Shown here: piece by piece, positions 1-6,654 of the stretch | How positions within the stretch are numbered: the stretch's first letter is position 1 | How the letters are laid out: each line of letters begins with the position of its first letter | Source of the DNA: Ruminococcus sp. | Lineage (GTDB): Bacteria > Bacillota > Clostridia > Oscillospirales > Ruminococcaceae | DNA: 44,008 nt | Reading direction: 5' to 3' | Assembly: GCA_017519415.1 (NCBI GenBank) | Contig: JAFWSI010000006.1 | Coordinates: 1-44,008 of the forward strand | The notes under the pieces: model-generated | Databases searched by the model: none | What the model was told of the DNA's origin: nothing | The model's input: only the letters and a program-made list of their open reading frames with translations | Program-made: the position numbers and the translations under genes

Positions 1-285
1 AGTAAAACTTCAGTCAAGCCAAAAAGACCTTTTGAAAAAGAAAGATTAGATTCTGAATTATTATTAAATGGTAAATATTGTCTCAAAAATAAAAGAGAAA
101 TCTGGAGATCTCAATATCTTTTAACTAGAAAAGAAAAGCCGTGAGAGAATTATTAACATTAGAACCAAATGACCCAAGAAGACTTTTTGAAGGAAAAGCT
201 CTTATTGATCATATGATGAGAATTGGTGTTTGAAACAAAGAAGAAAAACAACTTGATTAAGTCTTATCTTTGACTACTCAAAAAT
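1..285 (+). pseudogene. Eukaryotic-type ribosomal protein uS4 (RPS9) fragment, foreign to the contig
   Basis: Frame 1 from base 1 reads a stretch containing [12 protein letters not shown] and KNKREIWR. From about base 138 the reading continues one base out of frame with [20 protein letters not shown] and RIGV. This order and spacing match the N-terminal half of eukaryotic uS4, called RPS9, which in animals reads RPFEKSRLDQEL, RNKREVWR and [17 protein letters not shown]. The shift falls in an A run near 134-138, as if one A were missing. A TGA follows RIGV and a TAA sits where most eukaryotes have Tyr in LDY, so the source uses a variant genetic code or the copy is broken. The match ends near 285 at the stop of rplW on the other strand. 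Bacteria do not carry this form of uS4. I infer a chimeric contig end, probably rumen-protist DNA. Homology is fairly sure; the exact source is not. Confidence 0.8.
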
Positions 286-287
286 TT

Positions 288-578
288 TTAGCCCTCGAAG
301 AACTCGATAGCCTTTGAATCGGCTGTAAGAGTTACGATAGCCTTTTTCCAGTCAGGTGTCTTGCCGGCAAATCTGCCCACTCTCTTGTTGCGGCCGTTGC
401 AGTTCATTGTATTTACCTTTGCGACCTCAACTCCGAAGAGCTGCTCTACTGCCTTCTTTATCTCGGACTTGTTGGCGTCCTTAGCTACCTTGAAGGTGTA
501 CTTTCCTGCCTGAAGATCGTCCATTGACTTTTCAGTGATAACGGGCTTCAGAATAATGTCCTGAGCTGCTTTGATCAT
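288..578 (-). CDS. rplW: 50S ribosomal protein L23 (uL23)
   Basis: This 96-residue protein is L23, which binds 23S rRNA at the peptide exit and docks trigger factor and SRP. It opens with [11 protein letters not shown], the family hallmark, continues with [22 protein letters not shown], and ends with the usual IEFFEG tail. Length is normal. The ATG overlaps the rplD stop in an ATGA arrangement, so translation is coupled. In an intact S10 operon rplB would follow within a few dozen bases. Here the sequence turns into eukaryotic uS4 directly after the stop codon, so the operon is cut by the contig junction. One or two native C-terminal residues could have been lost at that junction. Confidence 0.95.
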   Translation of the reverse strand: MIKAAQDIILKPVITEKSMDDLQAGKYTFKVAKDANKSEIKKAVEQLFGVEVAKVNTMNCNGRNKRVGRFAGKTPDWKKAIVTLTADSKAIEFFEG

Positions 579-1198
579 GCGTACACCTCCTCGATCTTTC
601 CAACGGCATTCTTAACAACGATGAACTTATCGTAGTTGAGTATGTCGTAAACGTTAAGAGTGTTTACAGCGGCAGTCTTAACACCGGGGATGTTAGCTGC
701 GCTCTTTATAACCTTTGCATCAGCCTCTTCCGTTACGATGAGAGCCTTGCCCTCAACGCCGAGAGCCTTGAGCATTTCAACAACCGTCTTTGTCTTGAAC
801 TCGTCAAGTGTGAGAGCGTCAAGAACGATCATGTTGTTGTCAAGAACCTTGGTAGAAAGTGCGGACTTCATTGCAAGTCTCTTTACCTTCTTATTAAGTG
901 AATAACCGTAATCTCTGGGCTTGGGACCAAGAGCGATTCCTCCGTGTACCCACTGAGGAGCACGGGTCGAACCCTGTCTTGCATGGCCTGTACCCTTCTG
1001 TCTCCAGGGCTTTCTGCCGCCGCCGCTTACTTCTGTTCTTGTAAGAGTGGACTGTGTGCCCTGTCTCTGGTTGGCAAGGTAATTAACAATTGCAGCGTGC
1101 ATAACGCCTTCATTGGGAGTAATTCCGAAGACTGCGTCGTTGAGCTCTGTCTCGGAAACCTGCTTACCTGTCATATCAAATACTGAAATTGTAGACAT
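575..1198 (-). CDS. rplD: 50S ribosomal protein L4 (uL4)
   Basis: This 207-residue protein is L4, an early-assembling large-subunit protein whose long loop lines the exit tunnel. The tunnel-loop signature [20 protein letters not shown] lies at about residues 53-72, followed by [15 protein letters not shown]. The length fits the bacterial family. A strong GGAAGGAGG site stands about 8 bases before the ATG. It follows rplC by 17 bases and overlaps rplW by four. In E. coli L4 also represses the S10 operon through its mRNA leader. Whether that holds here is unknown, but the operon does have a long structured leader. Confidence 0.96.
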   Translation of the reverse strand: MSTISVFDMTGKQVSETELNDAVFGITPNEGVMHAAIVNYLANQRQGTQSTLTRTEVSGGGRKPWRQKGTGHARQGSTRAPQWVHGGIALGPKPRDYGYSLNKKVKRLAMKSALSTKVLDNNMIVLDALTLDEFKTKTVVEMLKALGVEGKALIVTEEADAKVIKSAANIPGVKTAAVNTLNVYDILNYDKFIVVKNAVGKIEEVYA

Positions 1199-1215
1199 TT
1201 ACGCTTCCTCCTTCC

Positions 1216-1848
1216 TTAAGCCTTAACGCTGTCAACGATATAAACGATACCGCCCTTGGGACCGGGGATAGCGCCCTTGATAGCGATGAGATTGTTCTCT
1301 GCGTCTATTTTAACTATTTCGAGATTCTGAACAGTTACCTGCTCTGCGCCCATGTGACCTGCCATGCCCTTGCCCTTGTAGATTCTTGAAGGGGATGAGC
1401 AAGCGCCCATTGAACCTGCCTGTCTGTGAACAGGGCCTGTACCGTGGGTCTCCTTGAGTCTGTGCTGATTGTGGCGCTTGATAGCACCTGCGAATCCCTT
1501 ACCTTTGCTTGTGCCGACAACGTCGATTGAGTCGCCCACAGCAAATGTATCAGCCTTGATGATGTCGCCTACGTTAAGAGTGTCGCAGTCGTCAAGTCTG
1601 AACTCCTTGAGCTCCTTCTTGCAGGCTACGTCAGCCTTATCGAAGTGACCCTTCATAGGCTTGTTAACTCTCTGTACCTTTACGTCGCCGTAGCCCAGCT
1701 GAAGTGCTGCATAGCCGTCGTTCTCTACAGTTTTCTTCTGTACAACGACGCAGGGGCCGGCTTCCACTACTGTTACAGGAACAACTTTTCCTGCTTCGTC
1801 GAAGATCTGTGTCATACCGATCTTCTTACCGATAATGCCTTTCTGCAT
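1216..1848 (-). CDS. rplC: 50S ribosomal protein L3 (uL3)
   Basis: This protein of 210 residues is L3, one of the two proteins that start 50S assembly near the peptidyl-transferase centre. It begins [18 protein letters not shown] and contains the conserved segment [16 protein letters not shown] followed by [20 protein letters not shown], the extension that reaches into the rRNA core. I chose the ATG at 1848, not the ATG two codons upstream, because the AGGAGG site sits only two bases before the first but eight before the second, and most L3 proteins start right before KGIIGKK. It lies between rpsJ (about 110 bases upstream) and rplD. Confidence 0.95.
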   Translation of the reverse strand: MQKGIIGKKIGMTQIFDEAGKVVPVTVVEAGPCVVVQKKTVENDGYAALQLGYGDVKVQRVNKPMKGHFDKADVACKKELKEFRLDDCDTLNVGDIIKADTFAVGDSIDVVGTSKGKGFAGAIKRHNQHRLKETHGTGPVHRQAGSMGACSSPSRIYKGKGMAGHMGAEQVTVQNLEIVKIDAENNLIAIKGAIPGPKGGIVYIVDSVKA

Positions 1849-1958
1849 TTTCATTTCCTCCTGTTAGGTTATTGGTTGATGATTTACGCATCAACTTGAC
1901 CGACGGATCACCGTCATTCCGCTTCCCGGGCGGTATTTTCAAGCGTAATACCGGTTAA

Positions 1959-2273
1959 TTACTTAACCTCCATAACAACGTCTACGCCTGCGGGGATCTC
2001 AAGCTTCTCAAGAGCGGCAGATGTCTTGTCTGTAGGACGGATAACATCGATGAGTCTCTTGTGAGTTCTCATTTCAAACTGCTCACGGCTGTCCTTGTAC
2101 TTGTGTACAGCGCGAAGGATAGTAACAACTTCCTTATCTGTGGGGAGCGGGATAGGACCCGAAACTCTCGCACCGCTTCTCTTGGCTGCCTCCACGATCT
2201 TAGCTGCTGCAATATCAACAGTAGCGTGATCGTAGCCCTTGATCTTGAATCTGATTTTTTCGTTGACTGCCAT
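1959..2273 (-). CDS. rpsJ: 30S ribosomal protein S10 (uS10)
   Basis: S10 of the small subunit is also NusE, the partner of NusB in transcription antitermination. All 104 residues fit: [10 protein letters not shown] at the start, [13 protein letters not shown], and [12 protein letters not shown] near the middle. A perfect AAGGAGG site stands nine bases before the ATG. It is the first gene of the operon, as usual in Bacillota when tufA is elsewhere. About 110 bases separate it from rplC. That gap holds an inverted repeat (CGGTATT with AATACCG, near 1930-1955), which may be an internal mRNA structure. Confidence 0.97.
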   Translation of the reverse strand: MAVNEKIRFKIKGYDHATVDIAAAKIVEAAKRSGARVSGPIPLPTDKEVVTILRAVHKYKDSREQFEMRTHKRLIDVIRPTDKTSAALEKLEIPAGVDVVMEVK

Positions 2274-2590
2274 TATTTTCGCCTCCTTGGAATTAATTAC
2301 GGGGACGCAGATTGGAATATCACACGCTTCCGTGTGTTTCGTGCTTCACCTGATAAAAAAACTCGAAAAACCTGAGTTTTCCGAGCGGTGTCAGCAAAAT
2401 ATGAACACAAAAAGAGCATAGTTCACGCATACGCAAGCTGCGTGAATAATAACCACAAACTGTGTTCAATATCCCATTCGCCCGGTTTAAAATCGGACAT
2501 ACTCCACGGAAATTACCTGCCATACCGGCAGCAACCTTCCGTTTCAACGCATATCTTCTGCAGTCAGTGCGCACCTCGCGCACTCAACGA
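2274..2590 (-). promoter_or_regulatory. Long structured leader of the S10 operon
   Basis: About 315 bases lie between the predicted transcription start and rpsJ, with no credible gene. Reading the minus strand there is a hairpin TTCACGC/GCGTGAA near 2425-2450, an AT-rich stem AAAACTC/GAGTTTT running into a T7 tract at 2355-2380, and a tight hairpin CACACG-GAAG-CGTGTG at 2321-2336. The second looks like a weak intrinsic terminator and could serve as an attenuator. Many bacteria control S10 operons by L4 binding to the leader; I see no recognisable E. coli-type L4 site, so regulation is inferred from length and structure only. Confidence 0.5.
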
Positions 2591-2595
2591 AGACA

Positions 2596-2624
2596 ATTAT
2601 ATCATATATAAGGGACAAAATCAA
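2596..2624 (-). promoter_or_regulatory. Sigma-A promoter of the S10 operon
   Basis: On the minus strand TTGATT (2619-2624) is followed after exactly 17 bases by a perfect TATAAT (2596-2601). Transcription would start near 2589. No gene other than the S10 operon lies in this direction. Confidence 0.8.
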
Positions 2625-2689
2625 CAATTTGCAGAAATTGTATTTGTAAATTTTTAGTTAACGATAATTTTGTTTTAACAAAATATGTC

Positions 2690-2725
2690 ATTTCCCGCAG
2701 GAAGTCCTTTTTCTCTGCGGGAAAT
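2690..2725 (-). terminator. Hairpin downstream of the phosphodiesterase gene
   Basis: An 11-bp stem ATTTCCCGCAG/CTGCGGGAAAT lies 15 bases past the stop of the gene ending at 2740. On the minus strand it is followed by a T-rich stretch and a second AT-only hairpin at 2667-2684. The T tract is not classical, so this is a probable rather than certain terminator. It also isolates the S10 promoter. Confidence 0.6.
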
Positions 2726-2739
2726 GTACGCGATAACGC

Positions 2740-4557
2740 TTATCCGTTGCCGAAGATATATTTCAGTGCAGTCAGCACCGAGTCACCGACCTTCTTTGAG
2801 TCCACAACCTCGAGAGCCTTATCGGGACGGTTGGTGATTATATTGTCCACTCCGAGGGCCATCATCTTCTGCATCTCGCTCTGACGGTCCACAGTCCACA
2901 CGAATATCCTCTTTCCGTTATGGTGAGCGGAGTTGACCACGCTCTGGTTGACGAACAGGTAATTCATGCTCACTGCGTCGATATACGGCAGATGAGAATA
3001 GGACGTAGCCGTGGCAAGATTTGCGATAAGCCCAGTTTTTATCTTTGGATTGAGCTTCTTCACCTTTTTCAGTGCAGGATAGGAGAAAGAGGTAACATAG
3101 CAGGAATCCTCTATGCCGTGAGCCTCTATGAGCTCAACCACCTTTTCGGCGGTGGCATTCACGTTGCCCGAGCGCTTTATCTCGATATTCAGCAGTATGT
3201 CCCTGCCCACCAGATCCAGCACCTCATCAAACAGGGGGATCTTCACGTCACTGAACTCCCCGTCCTTTCCGAACCACGCTCCTGCGGAGAACGCCTGAAG
3301 CTGCTCGTAGGTATAGTTCGTGAGGACTCCCCTGCCGTTGGTGGTACGCTCTATGGTATCGTCGTGGAAGACGACGAGCTGTCCGTCCCTTGTGAGCTGT
3401 ACGTCCAGCTCTATATAATCGGCTCCGCTGTCCAGCGCCGCCTGGAAGGCGGGCATGGTATTCTCGGGAGCAACTCTCGAAAAGCCTCTGTGAGCCGTCA
3501 CCTGAGTACGGGTTATAATACCTACATTAAGGCTGATATTGCCCTTATAGAGCGCCTTGAAGTAGGAGAAGTTCATTAACGCGCCCACTGTGATAAGGCT
3601 GATTATAATGACCGTGCCCTTTGCCCTGCCGATCTTCTTCGTATACCTGTTGGGCAGGATTATCTCCTCGTCCCTGACGTCGCCGAGGAATTTCTGGGTG
3701 AGCCAGCACATTATGGCAGGAGCCGAGAAGAAGGCCGATACGGCGGTAAATACGTTCCATGCGTATTTCAGCACCTTAAGCGCCTTTCCGAAGGCTGCGC
3801 CGGGCTTTGAGAAGCCCTTGAGCACAAAAATGATGATGAAGCTGACTCCGAAGGTTATCAGAGCGGTAACGGCGAAAACGAGTATGGTCCAGAGAAAGAG
3901 GTTGATTATCCTCTTCAGACGTCCGCTGCTTACTGCGCGGCGGCTCTTTTTCACGCTCTCACCGAAGCTGCTGTCTGTGAGAATGAGGTAATGCAGGCTG
4001 TAGCTCCCGCTGAGTATCAGTATGACGAACAGCAGCTCTATGAGTATGAACACCGCAGCCGCGCCGATACCGTTCAGAGATGAGAACAGTCTCCTGAGCA
4101 CAGGCAGGAGCGGCGCCATGAACATACCCGCCGACAATGAGAACTGTGCAAGGGGCATTATGGTCATGTAGCGTATGAAGTTGAATATTCCCGCACCCTT
4201 TACAGCCTTTTTGAAGGCTCTCGTACCCGTGCGGAACATTCCGCCCACAGTGAGACGCTCTCCTTTGCTGAAGCAGGCAAAGCAGCCCGCCAGCGCTGAA
4301 AGCTCCACAAAGGAGAACAGCGCGTAGAAGAACAGCATCAGTATGATGACGAGTATGGTCGCAGGGTGCTTTATATATACAAGAAGATTTTCGTCGTTGA
4401 GGTAGCTTATCCCCGAAAGCTTCATGGTGAGCTTCAGGAGCAGCACCAGCACGGGCGTTCCGATAGCGAGCAGCAGCAGCTTGAGTATAAGCTCAAAGGC
4501 CAGGAAGTGCGGCATCGCTCTCATAAAAGCGCCCACGGATCGGAAAAAATTTTTCAT
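2740..4557 (-). CDS. Membrane-anchored glycerophosphodiester phosphodiesterase
   Basis: The 605-residue protein joins an N-terminal multi-pass membrane domain (about residues 1-335, six or more hydrophobic segments, of the GPDPase_memb type) to a C-terminal GDPD catalytic domain (about 350-595). The catalytic domain shows the family's metal and active-site residues: HRG at 356-358, ENT at 365-367, ELDVQ at 383-387, HDD at 398-400 and IEIK near 458-461. It would hydrolyse glycerophosphodiesters to glycerol-3-phosphate and an alcohol outside the membrane. In Bacillota such two-domain forms may act on lipoteichoic acid or lipid head groups, which is inference. It has its own promoter and stands as a single gene. 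Confidence 0.92.
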   Translation of the reverse strand: MKNFFRSVGAFMRAMPHFLAFELILKLLLLAIGTPVLVLLLKLTMKLSGISYLNDENLLVYIKHPATILVIILMLFFYALFSFVELSALAGCFACFSKGERLTVGGMFRTGTRAFKKAVKGAGIFNFIRYMTIMPLAQFSLSAGMFMAPLLPVLRRLFSSLNGIGAAAVFILIELLFVILILSGSYSLHYLILTDSSFGESVKKSRRAVSSGRLKRIINLFLWTILVFAVTALITFGVSFIIIFVLKGFSKPGAAFGKALKVLKYAWNVFTAVSAFFSAPAIMCWLTQKFLGDVRDEEIILPNRYTKKIGRAKGTVIIISLITVGALMNFSYFKALYKGNISLNVGIITRTQVTAHRGFSRVAPENTMPAFQAALDSGADYIELDVQLTRDGQLVVFHDDTIERTTNGRGVLTNYTYEQLQAFSAGAWFGKDGEFSDVKIPLFDEVLDLVGRDILLNIEIKRSGNVNATAEKVVELIEAHGIEDSCYVTSFSYPALKKVKKLNPKIKTGLIANLATATSYSHLPYIDAVSMNYLFVNQSVVNSAHHNGKRIFVWTVDRQSEMQKMMALGVDNIITNRPDKALEVVDSKKVGDSVLTALKYIFGNG

Positions 4558-4588
4558 GGCATTACTCCGTAAGATTCAATATATTTCA

Positions 4589-4617
4589 ATTATACGCGTC
4601 CGCAGTCCGAATGTCAA
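4589..4617 (-). promoter_or_regulatory. Sigma-A promoter of the phosphodiesterase gene
   Basis: On the minus strand a perfect TTGACA (4612-4617) and a perfect TATAAT (4589-4594) are 17 bases apart. The ATG at 4557 follows about 25 bases after the expected start point. Confidence 0.85.
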
Positions 4618-4633
4618 TAACGGCGGCAATAAA

Positions 4634-4665
4634 AATATCCGCTCTTGGCTGCAAGAGCGGATATT
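4634..4665 (-). terminator. Terminator of locus A
   Basis: A 13-14 bp stem AATATCCGCTCTTG/CAAGAGCGGATATT begins three bases after the stop codon of the last permease gene and runs on the minus strand into ATTTTTATT. It is placed to end the ~12 kb locus A transcript just before the next promoter. Confidence 0.85.
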
Positions 4666-4667
4666 CA

Positions 4668-5699
4668 TTATCCTACAAGCCCCGATCTTTCTATTCCCTC
4701 GGTGAAATACTTCTGAAGGAACACATACATGAGCAGTACGGGCGCTATGGAGATAAGGCAGCCCGCCTCCTTCCAGACTATCTGCTCCCTCGGGCTTATC
4801 TGCACCTTGGGATCGTTGAACAGCCTCAGCTTGAGCTCGCTGTCGAGGTTCGTGAGCATGATGGCTATGGTCCTTGTATTGGTGAAGAAGGTGCTGCTCA
4901 CATAGTAGTCGTTCCAATACCACACCACAGAGAACAGGAACACCGTCAGGAACGCCGGGGCGGCATTGGGCGCCATGACCCTCACAAAGGTCCTGAAAGG
5001 CCCGCAGCCGTCGATATAGGCTGCGTCCTCCAGTTCTCTCGGGAGCCCCCGGAAGAACTGACGGAATATAAGTATCATAAGTCCCGCCCTTATTCCGTTT
5101 GCCGTCATGGCGGGCAGGTACATGGTGAGCCTGCTGTCTATGAGGTTGAGGGAGAACAGCCCCCTTATGCCGAAGTAGCGGAACTGCGCATACAGTGGCA
5201 GGGAGATCACCTGCGTCGGCACCAGTATCATCATTATCACCACCGCAAAAAGCAGCTTTTTGCCGCGGAAGCTGAACCTTGCAAAGCCGTAGCCCGTTAT
5301 CGCGCAGGAAATCACCTGAAAAAGGGAACAGCCCACATTCAGCAGCAGGGTATTCCCCAGGGTCTTCCAGTAATCCATAGCGTCTATGGTGTCCTTTATG
5401 ACCCTGAAGGTATAGTGTCTCGGTATCCACATTACCGTGGGATCGCTCATGTCGCCCCTCTCCCTGAAGGAGCAGCTTATCATGTATATGAGCGGATACA
5501 TTATGACAAAGCCCAGCCCGAAGAGGATAACGGCTCTGAATACGGGCCATATCATGTCCTTTGCAGCCTTTCTGCGCAGGTAGCCCCTCTCCTCAGGAGA
5601 CATGTTCTTCCTGCGTATGCGCTTTGCCTCGCGCCTGCTCATTCCGCCGCCTATCTCGTCGGCTGTCTTTACCGCGGGAGCCTTCATCTCATCTGCCAT
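4668..5699 (-). CDS. Carbohydrate ABC transporter permease, MalG type (second pair of locus A)
   Basis: This 343-residue inner-membrane permease has six predicted membrane helices and a long basic N-terminal cytoplasmic extension of about 65 residues. The EAA loop that docks the ATPase reads ELEDAAYIDGCGPFRTFVRV, placing it in the CUT1 sugar importer group with its partner encoded just upstream. I chose the ATG at 5699 because AAGGGGG stands at the right distance before it. An ATG nine codons further up overlaps the previous gene and has no site. No ATPase is encoded in the locus. It is the last gene, directly followed by a terminator. Confidence 0.88.
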   Translation of the reverse strand: MADEMKAPAVKTADEIGGGMSRREAKRIRRKNMSPEERGYLRRKAAKDMIWPVFRAVILFGLGFVIMYPLIYMISCSFRERGDMSDPTVMWIPRHYTFRVIKDTIDAMDYWKTLGNTLLLNVGCSLFQVISCAITGYGFARFSFRGKKLLFAVVIMMILVPTQVISLPLYAQFRYFGIRGLFSLNLIDSRLTMYLPAMTANGIRAGLMILIFRQFFRGLPRELEDAAYIDGCGPFRTFVRVMAPNAAPAFLTVFLFSVVWYWNDYYVSSTFFTNTRTIAIMLTNLDSELKLRLFNDPKVQISPREQIVWKEAGCLISIAPVLLMYVFLQKYFTEGIERSGLVG

Positions 5700-5712
5700 A
5701 CGGTCCGCCCCC

Positions 5713-6654
5713 TTATTCGTTCTCATAGTAGACAGACCTGCGTATCAGAGCTGTCACCGCGCCTATAGCCGCCAGAACCACCCCAAAGTATACCCACGCC
5801 ATAGCGGCAGCCTCGCCGAAGTCGAACTGGCTCCTCATGGTGCCTATGCGCTCCATTACCTTGTTCATGGGATTGGTAAATGAATCTATTACCGTAAATA
5901 TAAGGTTTGCCAGTATGAAGGGCGTCACATAGGGGAAGGTTATCTTCCAGAAGTACTCCCACGCCGTAGCTCCCTCCAGCTGAGCCGCCTCTCTTGCGGA
6001 GGAGGGTATATTCTGCAAAGCCGCAAGGAACAGCAGTATCTGTATGCCCGAGCTCCATACTATGCCGAATACATTGTCCGCCACGGCGGTTATGAAGCCG
6101 CTCATCCTGTCACTTATGCCGTATATGCCGAGGAACTGCATGAGCTGTCCCACAAGATCGGTAGAGAACATGGTTGAGAACTGAGCAGCGCCCGAATTTC
6201 CCGTGGAATCCATATCGCCGCTGATTATCCTGAAAACAGGTCCCGTGGCGATTATTACGGGCAGGAAGAACACAGCTCTCGCCAGAGTCCTGCCCCTGAA
6301 CTTCTGATTGAGCATCACCGCTATGAACAGCGAGAATATGAGTATCAGCGGAGTCTTCCACAGCGTTTCCGTGAGCACGTCCGTCAGGTACTCGGTATAG
6401 TAGGGATCCTCCCCGAGGACCTTGCTGTAATTCTTAAAGCCTGCAAAGGAGGTATGGACAGCTCCCGGGTCAAGGGATACGTCACTGAAGGAATACCACA
6501 GCGACTTCCCGAGAGGTATCAGGAAGAACAGAACGGTGCCGACGAGCCACAGGCCTATAAAGCCGTAGCCGTAAAGAGATTTTTTCCGCTCATATGTCAG
6601 CCTGCCGCGTTTTTTCACGGCCTTTTCCGCAGCTGCGTCCGCTTTTCCGCTCAT
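5713..6654 (-). CDS. Sugar ABC transporter permease, MalF type (second pair of locus A)
   Basis: A 313-residue CUT1 permease with six predicted membrane helices after a short basic cytoplasmic tail. The EAA loop is seen at AREAAQLEGATAWEYFWKIT followed by FPYVTPF. Its ATG overlaps the stop of the DUF5696 gene as TGATG, with GGAGGGAG upstream, so translation is coupled to that gene. With the downstream MalG-type gene it makes the second complete permease pair of this locus. No extra solute-binding protein accompanies it, so the pair either shares the binding protein of the first pair or serves a different task. Confidence 0.88.
   Translation of the reverse strand: MSGKADAAAEKAVKKRGRLTYERKKSLYGYGFIGLWLVGTVLFFLIPLGKSLWYSFSDVSLDPGAVHTSFAGFKNYSKVLGEDPYYTEYLTDVLTETLWKTPLILIFSLFIAVMLNQKFRGRTLARAVFFLPVIIATGPVFRIISGDMDSTGNSGAAQFSTMFSTDLVGQLMQFLGIYGISDRMSGFITAVADNVFGIVWSSGIQILLFLAALQNIPSSAREAAQLEGATAWEYFWKITFPYVTPFILANLIFTVIDSFTNPMNKVMERIGTMRSQFDFGEAAAMAWVYFGVVLAAIGAVTALIRRSVYYENE

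Noticed and set aside
2320-2583. Open frame in the S10 leader
   Set aside because: No ribosome binding site or recognisable protein; the sequence is better explained by the structured leader between promoter and rpsJ.
4611-5768. Long open frame (385 codons) on the plus strand opposite the MalG-type permease
   Set aside because: It is antisense to a clear permease with EAA loop, lacks a ribosome binding site, and its product is rich in His, Tyr, Pro and Gln without domain features; the frame is a by-product of codon bias.
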